In this document: positions 1 to 6,785 of the stretch, piece after piece
Layout: every line of letters starts with the position of its first letter
Numbering within the stretch: the first letter of the stretch is position 1
Assembly (NCBI GenBank): GCA_021772635.1
Contig: JAJFLP010000014.1
Span: 1-44,190, forward strand
Origin: Verrucomicrobiota bacterium
Lineage (GTDB): Bacteria > Verrucomicrobiota > Lentisphaeria > JABSQK01 > JAJFLO01
Reading direction: 5' to 3'
DNA length: 44,190 nt
Notes under the pieces: generated by a model
Seen by the model: the letters and a program-made list of their open reading frames with translations, nothing else
The model's database searches: none
Told to the model about the DNA's origin: nothing
Translations under genes and position numbers: made by a program

Positions 1-207
1 GGGTTGCGGCGGATGACGGGCATCTTTCGACCCGGATCGGTAAGTCAATAGCTCCAAGCTATTAACGTAACCAATCCCGGCCGAAACCTGACCGACATGC
101 GCTCCCAATGCGGGCCGCGCTACCTTTTCGAACAGGGTCTAGTTAGACCCCGTCCGAAGCTCCAAAACACAGTTAAACTCTTTAGTCCTGAACCTTGAAC
201 CTCTTGA
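1..207. other. Window edge, no gene assigned
   Basis: An open frame of 20 codons at 3-65 (+) ends in TAA and could be the tail of a gene that begins outside the window, but it is too short to identify. A small perfect hairpin (GGGTCTA, loop GT, TAGACCC) lies at 135-150. A word-like run CCTGAACCTTGAACC is at 188-202. Confidence 0.3.
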
Positions 208-657
208 TCAAGTTGGAACCCGCTTACCGAAGATCAGGTGCCCGCATTCTTTCCCGTGAAAGTCAGCGATATTCGGCATGTGCCCCCATTCAGTAAAACC
301 AAATCGTTCCAAGAGCTTTACGCTGCCGATATTGAGATCCAACAGTACTGCGAACAGTGTTTTAATCTGTAGTTTCGGGCATTGTTCAATCGCATGTTGT
401 ACCAGCCCGCTGGCCAAACCTTTTCGGTGATGATCATTGTGAATGTAGTAGCTAATTTCTGCAGTATACCGAAGGGCCATGCGGCCCTTCCGATAAGCAG
501 AGAGGCAGCACCAGCCGGCAACTGATCCCTCTACCTCCGTGACCCAGATAGGGTGCTTGTCCGGGAGATGCTCATCAAACCGCGGTCTGCGGTCTTCGAC
601 GGACACCGGTGACAGATCGGCGGTAGCCCCGAACGTTTCTACCGCTTGATTTGACAT
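208..657 (-). pseudogene. GNAT acetyltransferase, phosphinothricin-acetyltransferase-like, N-terminally truncated
   Basis: The 149-residue product matches the GNAT fold of the Pat/Bar type: DKHPIWVTE, the central strand AEISYYIHNDHHRKGLASGL (with the acetyl-CoA loop HRKGLAS) and the C-terminal GSVKLLERFGFTEWG are all present. Family members usually begin about 20-25 residues earlier with an R-x-A-t-x-x-D segment and the first helix. Here the frame starts inside the segment that corresponds to NHAV..T. The ATG at 655-657 overlaps the -35 box of the vapBC promoter on the other strand, so the missing end seems to have been replaced by the toxin-antitoxin module. Members acetylate amines such as phosphinothricin, methionine sulfoximine or amino acids; the substrate here is unknown. 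It may still be translated, but the lost first strand and helix make activity doubtful. Confidence 0.7.
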
Positions 658-678
658 ATATATTATTTAGTATATACT
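651..678 (+). promoter_or_regulatory. Sigma-70-like promoter and operator of vapBC
   Basis: TTGACA at 651-656 matches the -35 consensus exactly. After a 16-bp spacer TATACT at 673-678 matches the -10 box in five of six bases. The perfect palindrome AGTATATACT (669-678) overlaps the -10 box and is a likely site for autorepression by VapB. The expected start of transcription (about 685) falls at the vapB ATG (687), so the message may be leaderless. Confidence 0.6.
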
Positions 679-686
679 ATTGTATT

Positions 687-917
687 ATGAAGACTGCAAA
701 GATATTTAAGAATGGTCAAAGTCAGGCTGTAAGACTACCAAAGGAGTTCCGTTTCGAGGGTGATTCGGTATATGTTAATCGCCTTGGTAGCTATGTTGTA
801 CTGGTTCCTATGCATGATCCGTGGCAATCAATGTTCGAAGCAACAAAATGTTTTACGGACGATTTCATGAATGAGCGCGACCAGGGAACACAGGATGACC
901 GCGAGAGCTTGGACTGA
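687..917 (+). CDS. vapB: VapB-type antitoxin (AbrB/SpoVT fold)
   Basis: This 76-residue protein begins MKTAKIFKNGQSQAVRLPKE, the swapped-hairpin DNA-binding N-terminus of VapB antitoxins of the VapB1/MvpA group. The frame can be read from a TTG at 651, but that codon is the -35 box, and the conserved domain starts at the ATG at 687. The acidic C-terminus (DDFMNERDQG) is the part expected to enter and block the toxin active site. The stop TGA shares its A with the ATG of vapC, so the two genes are translationally coupled. VapB normally represses its own operon as a VapBC complex. No Shine-Dalgarno site precedes the start. Confidence 0.88.
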   Translation: MKTAKIFKNGQSQAVRLPKEFRFEGDSVYVNRLGSYVVLVPMHDPWQSMFEATKCFTDDFMNERDQGTQDDRESLD

Positions 918-1327
918 TGCGCTATCTGCTCGACACCAATATGTGCATCTACATTATTAAGCGATTTCCTTCTCATGTATACGACCACTTCAAAGTTCTT
1001 CGAGTGGGCGACGTCGGAATATCAGCGATTACCTACTGTGAACTTCAGTTTGGAGTCGCGAAGAGTACGAATATCGAGAAAAATCAGACAGCGTTGAATA
1101 AATTTCTCGGTCCAATTGAGGTTCTCGATTTCCCGTCAACGGCCGCTCCGGTATTCGGTGAATTGAGAGCACATTTGACTAGATCCGGGACACCAATAGG
1201 CAACTACGACCTCCTAATCGGAACTCATGCACTGCATATCGGAGTCACACTTGTCACAAATAACTTGCGAGAATTTTCCAGGATCCCCAGGCTGAGGACC
1301 GAGAACTGGATCGAACAACAGAATTGA
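917..1327 (+). CDS. vapC: VapC-type toxin, PIN-domain ribonuclease
   Basis: The 136-residue protein is a full-length PIN domain. The acidic metal-binding residues are visible: D6 in LLDTN, E42 in YCELQFG, D98 in GNYDLLIG, and the N115-N116 pair in VTNNLREF near the usual fourth position. The ending RTENW is shared with VapC1/MvpT toxins, which cleave initiator tRNA in enteric bacteria; that target is known for those relatives and only inferred here. It overlaps vapB by one base (TGATG). Both genes look intact, so the module should be functional. Confidence 0.9.
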   Translation: MRYLLDTNMCIYIIKRFPSHVYDHFKVLRVGDVGISAITYCELQFGVAKSTNIEKNQTALNKFLGPIEVLDFPSTAAPVFGELRAHLTRSGTPIGNYDLLIGTHALHIGVTLVTNNLREFSRIPRLRTENWIEQQN

Positions 1328-1543
1328 GTCCAACACCTTCAGAATGGGAACATTACTCTCGCTCTGGGCTTAGCATGCGGCTTCTGTAAGCATTCCTCGA
1401 TTGAAAATTAGCGTCACTTAATCTTCCATCACCCCCTCCCACACATATCCACTCATTTTCCCGTGATTAAATCAGGGACAATGAAAACAGATGTGCCAGA
1501 GTCCATTCGCACTAATTATTTGAGGCTAATCAGACAAGAGAAA

Positions 1544-1619
1544 TGGTACACCCGCACGGGCTCGAACCGTGGACCCAGTGATTAAGAGTCACTTGCTCTA
1601 CCAACTGAGCTACGGGTGT
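1544..1619 (-). tRNA. tRNA-Lys (CTT)
   Basis: The minus strand folds into a full cloverleaf. The acceptor is ACACCCG/CGGGTGT with discriminator A, the D arm starts GCTC, and the anticodon stem AGTGA/TCACT holds the loop CTCTTAA (anticodon CTT). The T arm is CACGG-TTCGAGC-CCGTG. The 3' CCA is encoded (TGG at 1544-1546 on the plus strand). Confidence 0.96.
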
Positions 1620-1647
1620 ACTGGAAGCTGGTGAAACCGCAAACGTT

Positions 1648-1692
1648 ACCGAAATCGAACAATCTTTCGAAAACCTGAAGACGTTCGGTATA
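1648..1692 (-). repeat. R1 repeat, left half
   Basis: On the minus strand this reads TATACCGAACGTCTTCAGG followed by TTTTCGAAAGATTGTTCG, the left half of R1. The right half with the terminal palindrome is missing. Confidence 0.75.
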
Positions 1693-1796
1693 CATAGTCT
1701 ATACTTTGCCCGTAAACTGAAAAATTCAAATCAATAATTGTTTGTTTAACGTGGCAATTGCGAAACACTTTGTTTTTGTCGTTATTGGTTACTTGT

Positions 1797-1889
1797 TATA
1801 CCAAACGTCTTCAGGTTTTCGAAATATTGTTCGATATCCCTTAGGCAATGAATTCAAAGTCGTCCAAAAATTGTACTGCTTGCAGTATA
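1797..1889 (+). repeat. R1 repeat, full length (93 bp)
   Basis: A complete copy running from TATACC to GTATA. It has the left part CGTCTTCAGGTTTTCG, the middle AAATATTGTTCG and the right part CCAAAAATTG. It ends in the palindrome TACTGC-TT-GCAGTA (1874-1887). Confidence 0.85.
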
Positions 1890-1989
1890 TTTGATTCGTA
1901 ACCCATTTGCAATACACTAAAAGCAGTCCAATTATCTGATGACGTAAAATTAATCACCCAAGAGATTTCAAACGATATTTCTTAAGCCT

Positions 1990-2040
1990 AGTACCTGCTT
2001 GTGTAAATTCGAATTATTCCAATTTACACACGCAGGTACT
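1990..2040. repeat. 20-bp inverted repeat
   Basis: The arms 1990-2009 and 2021-2040 pair over 20 bp with one mismatch (AGTACCTGC at one edge, GCAGGTACT at the other) around an 11-base loop. No T-run follows, so a plain intrinsic terminator is unlikely. Confidence 0.8.
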
Positions 2041-2133
2041 CGTACTCTCACGGGCGCTGCCTGGTCAAACCGCCGTTGTTCGTGCCGGACGGCAGAGCTA
2101 TGGCACGATGGGATGGCGGTAAAGACCGCAATA

Positions 2134-2280
2134 TATACCAAACGCCTTCGGGTTTTCGTCCGGATTACCCGAGACTCTTCCCGCATGAGCGGACTCCGAT
2201 GAATACGGAGAGAAATATCGTTCGAAATCTTATACGCCGTTAGATTTAAGCCGGCCAAAAATTCAACTCCTTGCAGTTTA
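2134..2280 (+). repeat. R1 repeat with inserted module A (147 bp)
   Basis: R1 is interrupted right after GGGTTTTCG by about 54 bp (TCCGGATTACCCGAGACTC, then CCCGCATGAGCGG, then AATACGGAGA). It resumes with GAAATATCGTTCG. The terminal palindrome is imperfect (AACTCC-TT-GCAGTT, 2265-2278). It ends 20 bp before the oppA start. Confidence 0.75.
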
Positions 2281-2300
2281 CAATACGATCGATGTAATTA

Positions 2301-3953
2301 ATGATCCCCACTCTAATATCACGGCTTTCTAAATTTTTCCCGACTTTGTTCATCGCATTTTTTTTATTGAATTGGTGTAGTACGGGATCTGCCGTCACAA
2401 CGATACCTGACTGGAAGAAGTCCTATCTCCCGAAATCGGATGCATGGCGGAAAACGGCACAACATTTTGTATTCAATAACAGTACGGAACCTGACACGAT
2501 CGATCCCGCACTGGTCACGGGTGTCCCGGAGAGTCGGATCGCGGATGCATTGTTCGAGGGGCTGATCTCGCTGGATCCCAAGACCCTGCAGCCGCGTCCC
2601 GCGATCGCAGAATCATGGAAGATCAGTGACGATGGCCTGCGCTATACGTTCTATCTGCGCAAAGACGCACGCTGGAGCAATGACACGCCAATTACCGCAC
2701 CGGATTTTTATCAATCCTGGAAACGGGTACTCATGCCTGAAACCGGTGCGGCTTACGCTTACCAATTGTTTCCCGTTCGCGGAGCCGAAGAATTCGCTAA
2801 AGGTCAACTTGACTCGTTCAGCGACGTTGGAATAAACGTTATAGATAATCATACGCTGGACGTACAACTAAAATCTCCGTGCAGTTATTTTCTTAATCTG
2901 GTCGCGTTTCACACATTATTCGCCGTCCCGGTGAACATCATAAAGAAGTACGGAGATCGCTGGGTTTTGCCGGAGAATATTGTATGCAGTGGGGCCTTTA
3001 CGCTGAAGTCTTGGAAGCCACGGCAGAAGATCGAATTAATTCCGAATCCGCATTATTGGGACGGCAAGGTATGTAAGCTAGAGCGGGTTACCGTGCTACC
3101 CTACGACGACCTTGATACCGCCTATCGCCTATATCTAAATGGCGATATTCACTGGATGCCGTCAATTCCTGTATTGAAACTCGACGAGATCAAACGGCAT
3201 CCGGATTATTACGCTATGCCTTATCTGGGATCGTACTTTTATCGGTTGAACGTCACGCGAGCGCCGTTCACAGATGTTCGGGTTCGTAAGGCATTCTCAC
3301 TTGCGATCGATCGCAAGATTCTTACGGAACACGTATTGAAGGGGGGCGAGCAGCCGGCGACCTGGTTTTGTCCGCCGATTGGTGATTATGCACCGATTAA
3401 GGGATTAACGTATAATCGGGTGAGGGCCAGGGAATTATTGCGGGAGGCCGGGTATGGGACGGATCTGAAGCGGCTGCCTGACGTTGAGGTCCTGTACAAC
3501 ACCAGCGAGGGACATAAGAAGGTCGCGGAGGCTATCGCTCAGCAATGGAAGGACAACTTAAAGGTCAATGTATCGCTGAGGAATACCGAGTGGAAAGTTC
3601 TGTTAAACGATATGAACACTTTGAATTATCAAATTAGCCGGTCCGGGTGGATCGGAGACTATGGCGACCCGAATACGTTTTTCGATATGTTCGTTACAGG
3701 TGGCGGGAACAATCGTACCGGCTGGTCGAGTGACCGATATGACGATCTCCTACAGCGAAGTCAACTCGAGCGTGACACTGCCAAACGTAATCAACTGTTT
3801 AAGCAGATGGAAGCGATCTTAGTCGAGGAGGAATTTCCTATTATTCCGTTGTATATATACGTCAATAAAGGACTTCTGCGCGATTCGGTTTATGGCTGGT
3901 TCGAGAATATTCGCGATCTACACTCCCTAAAGTATGTCTGGCTCGAGGAATAA
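2301..3953 (+). CDS. oppA: Oligopeptide ABC transporter, periplasmic substrate-binding protein
   Basis: The 550-residue protein has an N-terminal signal (basic RLSKFF, hydrophobic core to about residue 25) with likely signal peptidase I cleavage after STGSA at about residue 31. A Cys lies in LNWCS, but it does not form a good lipobox. The rest is a family 5 extracellular solute-binding protein (SBP_bac_5/OppA-MppA): EPDTIDPALVTGVPESR, ALFEGLISLDP, WKISDDGLRYTFYLRKDARW and VRKAFSLAIDRK are typical. It should capture peptides in the periplasm and deliver them to the OppBC permease encoded downstream. The ATG at 2301 gives the best signal peptide; no Shine-Dalgarno site is seen. The nearby Mur ligase and ldcA suggest murein peptides as ligand, as for MppA; this is an inference from context. 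Confidence 0.9.
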   Translation: MIPTLISRLSKFFPTLFIAFFLLNWCSTGSAVTTIPDWKKSYLPKSDAWRKTAQHFVFNNSTEPDTIDPALVTGVPESRIADALFEGLISLDPKTLQPRPAIAESWKISDDGLRYTFYLRKDARWSNDTPITAPDFYQSWKRVLMPETGAAYAYQLFPVRGAEEFAKGQLDSFSDVGINVIDNHTLDVQLKSPCSYFLNLVAFHTLFAVPVNIIKKYGDRWVLPENIVCSGAFTLKSWKPRQKIELIPNPHYWDGKVCKLERVTVLPYDDLDTAYRLYLNGDIHWMPSIPVLKLDEIKRHPDYYAMPYLGSYFYRLNVTRAPFTDVRVRKAFSLAIDRKILTEHVLKGGEQPATWFCPPIGDYAPIKGLTYNRVRARELLREAGYGTDLKRLPDVEVLYNTSEGHKKVAEAIAQQWKDNLKVNVSLRNTEWKVLLNDMNTLNYQISRSGWIGDYGDPNTFFDMFVTGGGNNRTGWSSDRYDDLLQRSQLERDTAKRNQLFKQMEAILVEEEFPIIPLYIYVNKGLLRDSVYGWFENIRDLHSLKYVWLEE

Positions 3954-4253
3954 ACGGCCATTATCGGCTCGTATAGCCGGACTTCCTCCGCAGTCAAAGA
4001 GCCCGCTTCTGTGGGGACAACTCTAATTTATACTGATCGCCTTGGAGTTTTCGACCAGGCGTCGCCCAGGTGGCTATGCCGGTTAAAAAAATATTGTTCG
4101 GAATCTCTTCCTTGAACCCACATAGTGGGGTTTCATTCCCCGCGGGTTACCGCGATCAAAACTATTTTCAAAGCCGATACCCCGTCTGCTCTGCGGCGGG
4201 GTAGTTCATTTTTAAGTTATCCGAAAATTGGACTGTTTGCAGTCTAACTGCGT
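3954..4253. other. oppA-oppB spacer filled by an R1 copy
   Basis: Besides the enlarged R1 copy (4029-4246), the spacer holds a GC-rich stem (ACCCCG ... CGGGGT, about 4181-4202) followed by TTCATTTTT. This could attenuate or end transcription between oppA and oppB. Confidence 0.45.
4029..4246 (+). repeat. R1 repeat with inserted module B (218 bp)
   Basis: The copy starts TATACTGATCGCC. After GAGTTTTCG it carries ACCAGGCGTCGCCCAGG and TGGCTATGCCGG, then resumes with AAATATTGTTCGG. A second stretch of about 100 bp follows before the end GGACTGTTTGCAGTC (palindrome 4231-4244, outer pair G-C). Confidence 0.7.
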
Positions 4254-5219
4254 ATGGGATTCCGAACGATACTTCGAAAACTCCAGGGCGATCAATTTAG
4301 ATATGTCGTAATTCGATTGATTCAGGCCCCCGTCGTCCTCCTTCTGCTTATAACTCTTTCTTTCTTCCTGATGCGCTTCGCTCCGGGCGGGCCGTTTATG
4401 CTCGAACAGCGAACTGACCCGGTAATTGAGCAGGCTATCCGTGCGAAGTATCTTCTGGATAAGCCATTGAGCTACCAGTACTGGAGTTTCGTCAAGGACC
4501 TGTTACGCGGTGATCTGGGCCCGTCCTTTAAGCACAAGAATCGAACCGTTAACGAGATCATCGCCGCGACACTGCCGCACTCCATTTACCTCGGCGTGAT
4601 CGCTACTCTTCTTGCCGCGTTCCTCGGCATCGCAGCCGGACTCTTCTCTGCTATTCGACACGACACGAGCGTCGACTACGGGCTCATGGCGTGTGCTGTA
4701 ATAGGTATCAGTCTGCCGACGTTCGTTATTGGTCCGTTGCTGCAATTGTCATTTTCAATCTATTGGCAGTGGTTTCCGCTTGCCGGATATGAGGGCATGG
4801 CCAAGCCGTCGTACATTATATTACCCGCTCTCAGTTTAGCCTTACCGTTCGCAGGGAGAATTGCAAGATTGATGAGAGCAGGAATGCTGGACGTGCTCAA
4901 CGCCGATTTTGTACGCACCGCTCGCGCAAAGGGGTTACCTGAAACCATCGTTATTTTTCGCCATACTATTCGTGGCGGCATCCTACCGGTTGTGAGCTAT
5001 CTCGGTCCCGCTATCGCGCAACTCGTCACCGGATCGTTAGTTGTGGAAAAAATCTTTCAGATTCCGGGACTTGGTCGGGAGTTTGTTGAAGGAGCGCTCA
5101 ATCGCGATTACACGCTCGTTATGGGTACGGTTATTGTCTACGGTGCGTTGATTATCCTATTCAATCTCCTGTCAGATATCATGTATGGAGTACTCGATCC
5201 AAGAGTAAAGTATGTGTAA
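4254..5219 (+). CDS. oppB: Oligopeptide ABC transporter permease OppB
   Basis: The 321-residue inner-membrane protein has about six membrane helices and the BPD_transp_1 fold. The cytoplasmic EAA loop (about 218-242, NADFVRTARAKGLPETIVIF) contacts the ATPase. The region after residue 15 (FRYVVIRLIQ, then FMRFAPGGPF-like sequence) matches the normal OppB N-terminus. Residues 2-14 (GFRTILRKLQGDQ) do not. They are encoded by an inverted R1 left half at about 4257-4292 (GGATTCCGAACGATAC, then TTCGAAAACTCCAGGGCG). The start codon and a short N-terminal extension therefore appear to come from the repeat. No Shine-Dalgarno site is seen. It forms the channel with OppC. Confidence 0.9.
   Translation: MGFRTILRKLQGDQFRYVVIRLIQAPVVLLLLITLSFFLMRFAPGGPFMLEQRTDPVIEQAIRAKYLLDKPLSYQYWSFVKDLLRGDLGPSFKHKNRTVNEIIAATLPHSIYLGVIATLLAAFLGIAAGLFSAIRHDTSVDYGLMACAVIGISLPTFVIGPLLQLSFSIYWQWFPLAGYEGMAKPSYIILPALSLALPFAGRIARLMRAGMLDVLNADFVRTARAKGLPETIVIFRHTIRGGILPVVSYLGPAIAQLVTGSLVVEKIFQIPGLGREFVEGALNRDYTLVMGTVIVYGALIILFNLLSDIMYGVLDPRVKYV
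4257..4292 (-). repeat. R1 left half inside the oppB 5' end
   Basis: GGATTCCGAACGATAC then TTCGAAAACTCCAGGGCG is the reverse of the R1 left half; compare the copy at 19047-19139. It lies head-to-head with the R1 copy at 4029-4246 and is translated as oppB residues 2-13. Confidence 0.7.
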
Positions 5220-5320
5220 GTGAAAAGACGTGTAGCGTGATACGTATTGCGTGATCTCGAGTCGGAATTCTGTTCCAAAGACCCGTCACACGAATCACTT
5301 TACATGGATCACAAATAATG

Positions 5321-5357
5321 CAACGCGGAACACGCAACACGCAACACGGAACACGAA
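5321..5357 (+). repeat. CAACACG/GGAACACG microrepeat
   Basis: An imperfect tandem of an 8-base word (GCAACACG, GGAACACG) occupies the upstream part of the longest oppC frame. It is one reason to prefer the ATG at 5360 as the oppC start. Confidence 0.7.
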
Positions 5358-5359
5358 TT

Positions 5360-6739
5360 ATGGGACACGCACCAGGTAAAAGCCGATCGCCGTTTGCTCG
5401 ATCGATAACAGCTTTATTACGAAACCGCCTTGCAGCCGCCGGGTTGTTTCTAGTTGTGATTATGAGTTTTTTCGTGACCGTTGCCCCCTGGTTAAGTCCG
5501 GATGATCCGACCGAAATTCGCCCGTGGCTCGGCGCTCGTCCACCAGGGTTCCAGCATCCTGACTGTAAGTCTGAGAATACATTTTCTGTCGGCGCACAAG
5601 CTGATACAACCCAGCAAATATTAGAAGCCGGCGAAATCAGGTTTGCCGTTGAGGAAGGGGACTCCGTAACCTACCGCGTCGTGGTTCGTCGCGGAATTAT
5701 TCACCGGATTATGGTCGTCGAAGGCGCGGTTCCCATGGATACTTTGGATCTATCGCAATTTTCGGGCGAGTCCTATGAGCTTCTGGAAGAAGATCGCATC
5801 GGCAGAAAATTACCGCTTGTCGCTCTGAACCGCGGCGAAGCACCCCCTCAGGGTATCTTCGCAGACGGCCAGCGTGTTATTTTTATTCGGTTGACACAGG
5901 TTTCAGTTCCCTCAGTCTACGACATCAGGATCGAAAAAAACCTGGTTTATTCCATCGACCAGGACGGTGAATCGATCGACGGGATCGTTTTACGTGGCGA
6001 TACGATAAAAAGTATCACGACCGGGGATAGGGAGCTAGTCCGTTTTCATTGGCTGGGAACCGACGAACTGGGACGCGATGTTCTGAGTCGAATTTTGTAT
6101 GGCGGTAGAATTTCGATGCTCGTAGGAATAACGGCGACGCTCGTTAGCTTGGTCATTGGAGTTTGTTACGGCGCTGCCGCCGGCTATTTCGGAGGCCGCA
6201 CGGACCGGTTCATGATGAGTATTGTTGACATCCTCTACGCGATCCCGTTCATGTTTCTCGTGATAATCCTACTCGTGTTATTCGGCAGGAATATTATTAT
6301 CCTCTTCGTTGCGTTGGGCGCGGTTCAGTGGTTGACCATGGCGCGGATCGTTCGCGGCCAGATATTGACCTTGAAGGAGATGGAATTTATCGACGCGGCG
6401 CGCGTGTGCGGCGCGCAGCCGATTACGCTGATTTTCAGGCATCTTATACCCAATTGCATTGGACCAATCGTTATCTACGCGACGTTGACTGTCCCAGTTG
6501 TGATATTGGAAGAGAGTTTTCTCGCATTTATCGGTCTGACGGTGCAGTATCAGGGAGAGAACCTTGACTCCTGGGGTGCGCTTATCCAGCAGGGGATGCA
6601 GGCGCTCGGCGCTGGTGGAGAAAGGCATTGGTTGCTTGTTTGGCCGGCACTCGCGATGGCGACGACTCTGTTTGGCTTCAATTGTTTCGGCGACGGTCTC
6701 CGTGACTGTTTGGATCCAAAGACCAGACGGGTCGGTTAG
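5360..6739 (+). CDS. oppC: Oligopeptide ABC transporter permease OppC with a large extracytoplasmic insert
   Basis: The 459-residue permease is about 160 residues longer than a usual OppC (near 300). The first helix (about 25-45) is followed by a soluble stretch at about 60-228. That stretch is rich in beta-type sequence (EIRFAVEEGDSVTYRVVVRR and similar) and precedes the conserved GTDELGRDVLSRILYGGR. The remaining helices and the EAA loop (about 342-365, EFIDAARVCGAQPITLIFRH) are normal. By topology the insert faces the periplasm and could touch the binding protein. An upstream ATG at 5318 is in frame, but the codons between are microrepeat sequence, so MGHAPGK at 5360 is preferred. It lies 140 bp after oppB and 46 bp before the ATPase gene. 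Confidence 0.88.
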   Translation: MGHAPGKSRSPFARSITALLRNRLAAAGLFLVVIMSFFVTVAPWLSPDDPTEIRPWLGARPPGFQHPDCKSENTFSVGAQADTTQQILEAGEIRFAVEEGDSVTYRVVVRRGIIHRIMVVEGAVPMDTLDLSQFSGESYELLEEDRIGRKLPLVALNRGEAPPQGIFADGQRVIFIRLTQVSVPSVYDIRIEKNLVYSIDQDGESIDGIVLRGDTIKSITTGDRELVRFHWLGTDELGRDVLSRILYGGRISMLVGITATLVSLVIGVCYGAAAGYFGGRTDRFMMSIVDILYAIPFMFLVIILLVLFGRNIIILFVALGAVQWLTMARIVRGQILTLKEMEFIDAARVCGAQPITLIFRHLIPNCIGPIVIYATLTVPVVILEESFLAFIGLTVQYQGENLDSWGALIQQGMQALGAGGERHWLLVWPALAMATTLFGFNCFGDGLRDCLDPKTRRVG

Positions 6740-6785
6740 TGAATCGTTTCCTTAGTCACTATTCATTTGATTATCTGATTCTAAA

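Larger units (their letters stand above)
1620..2300. other. Gene-free stretch of repeats before oppA
   Basis: No credible gene is visible. The stretch holds three R1 copies (1648-1692, 1797-1889, 2134-2280) and a long inverted repeat (1990-2040). A weaker stem lies around 2070-2120, built from TTCGTGCC and GGCACGA. The frames at 1968-2258 and 1999-2202 are repeat translations. Confidence 0.6.

Noticed and set aside
3-65. Tail of an upstream gene in frame 3
   Set aside because: Twenty codons with no recognisable motif are not enough to call a gene.
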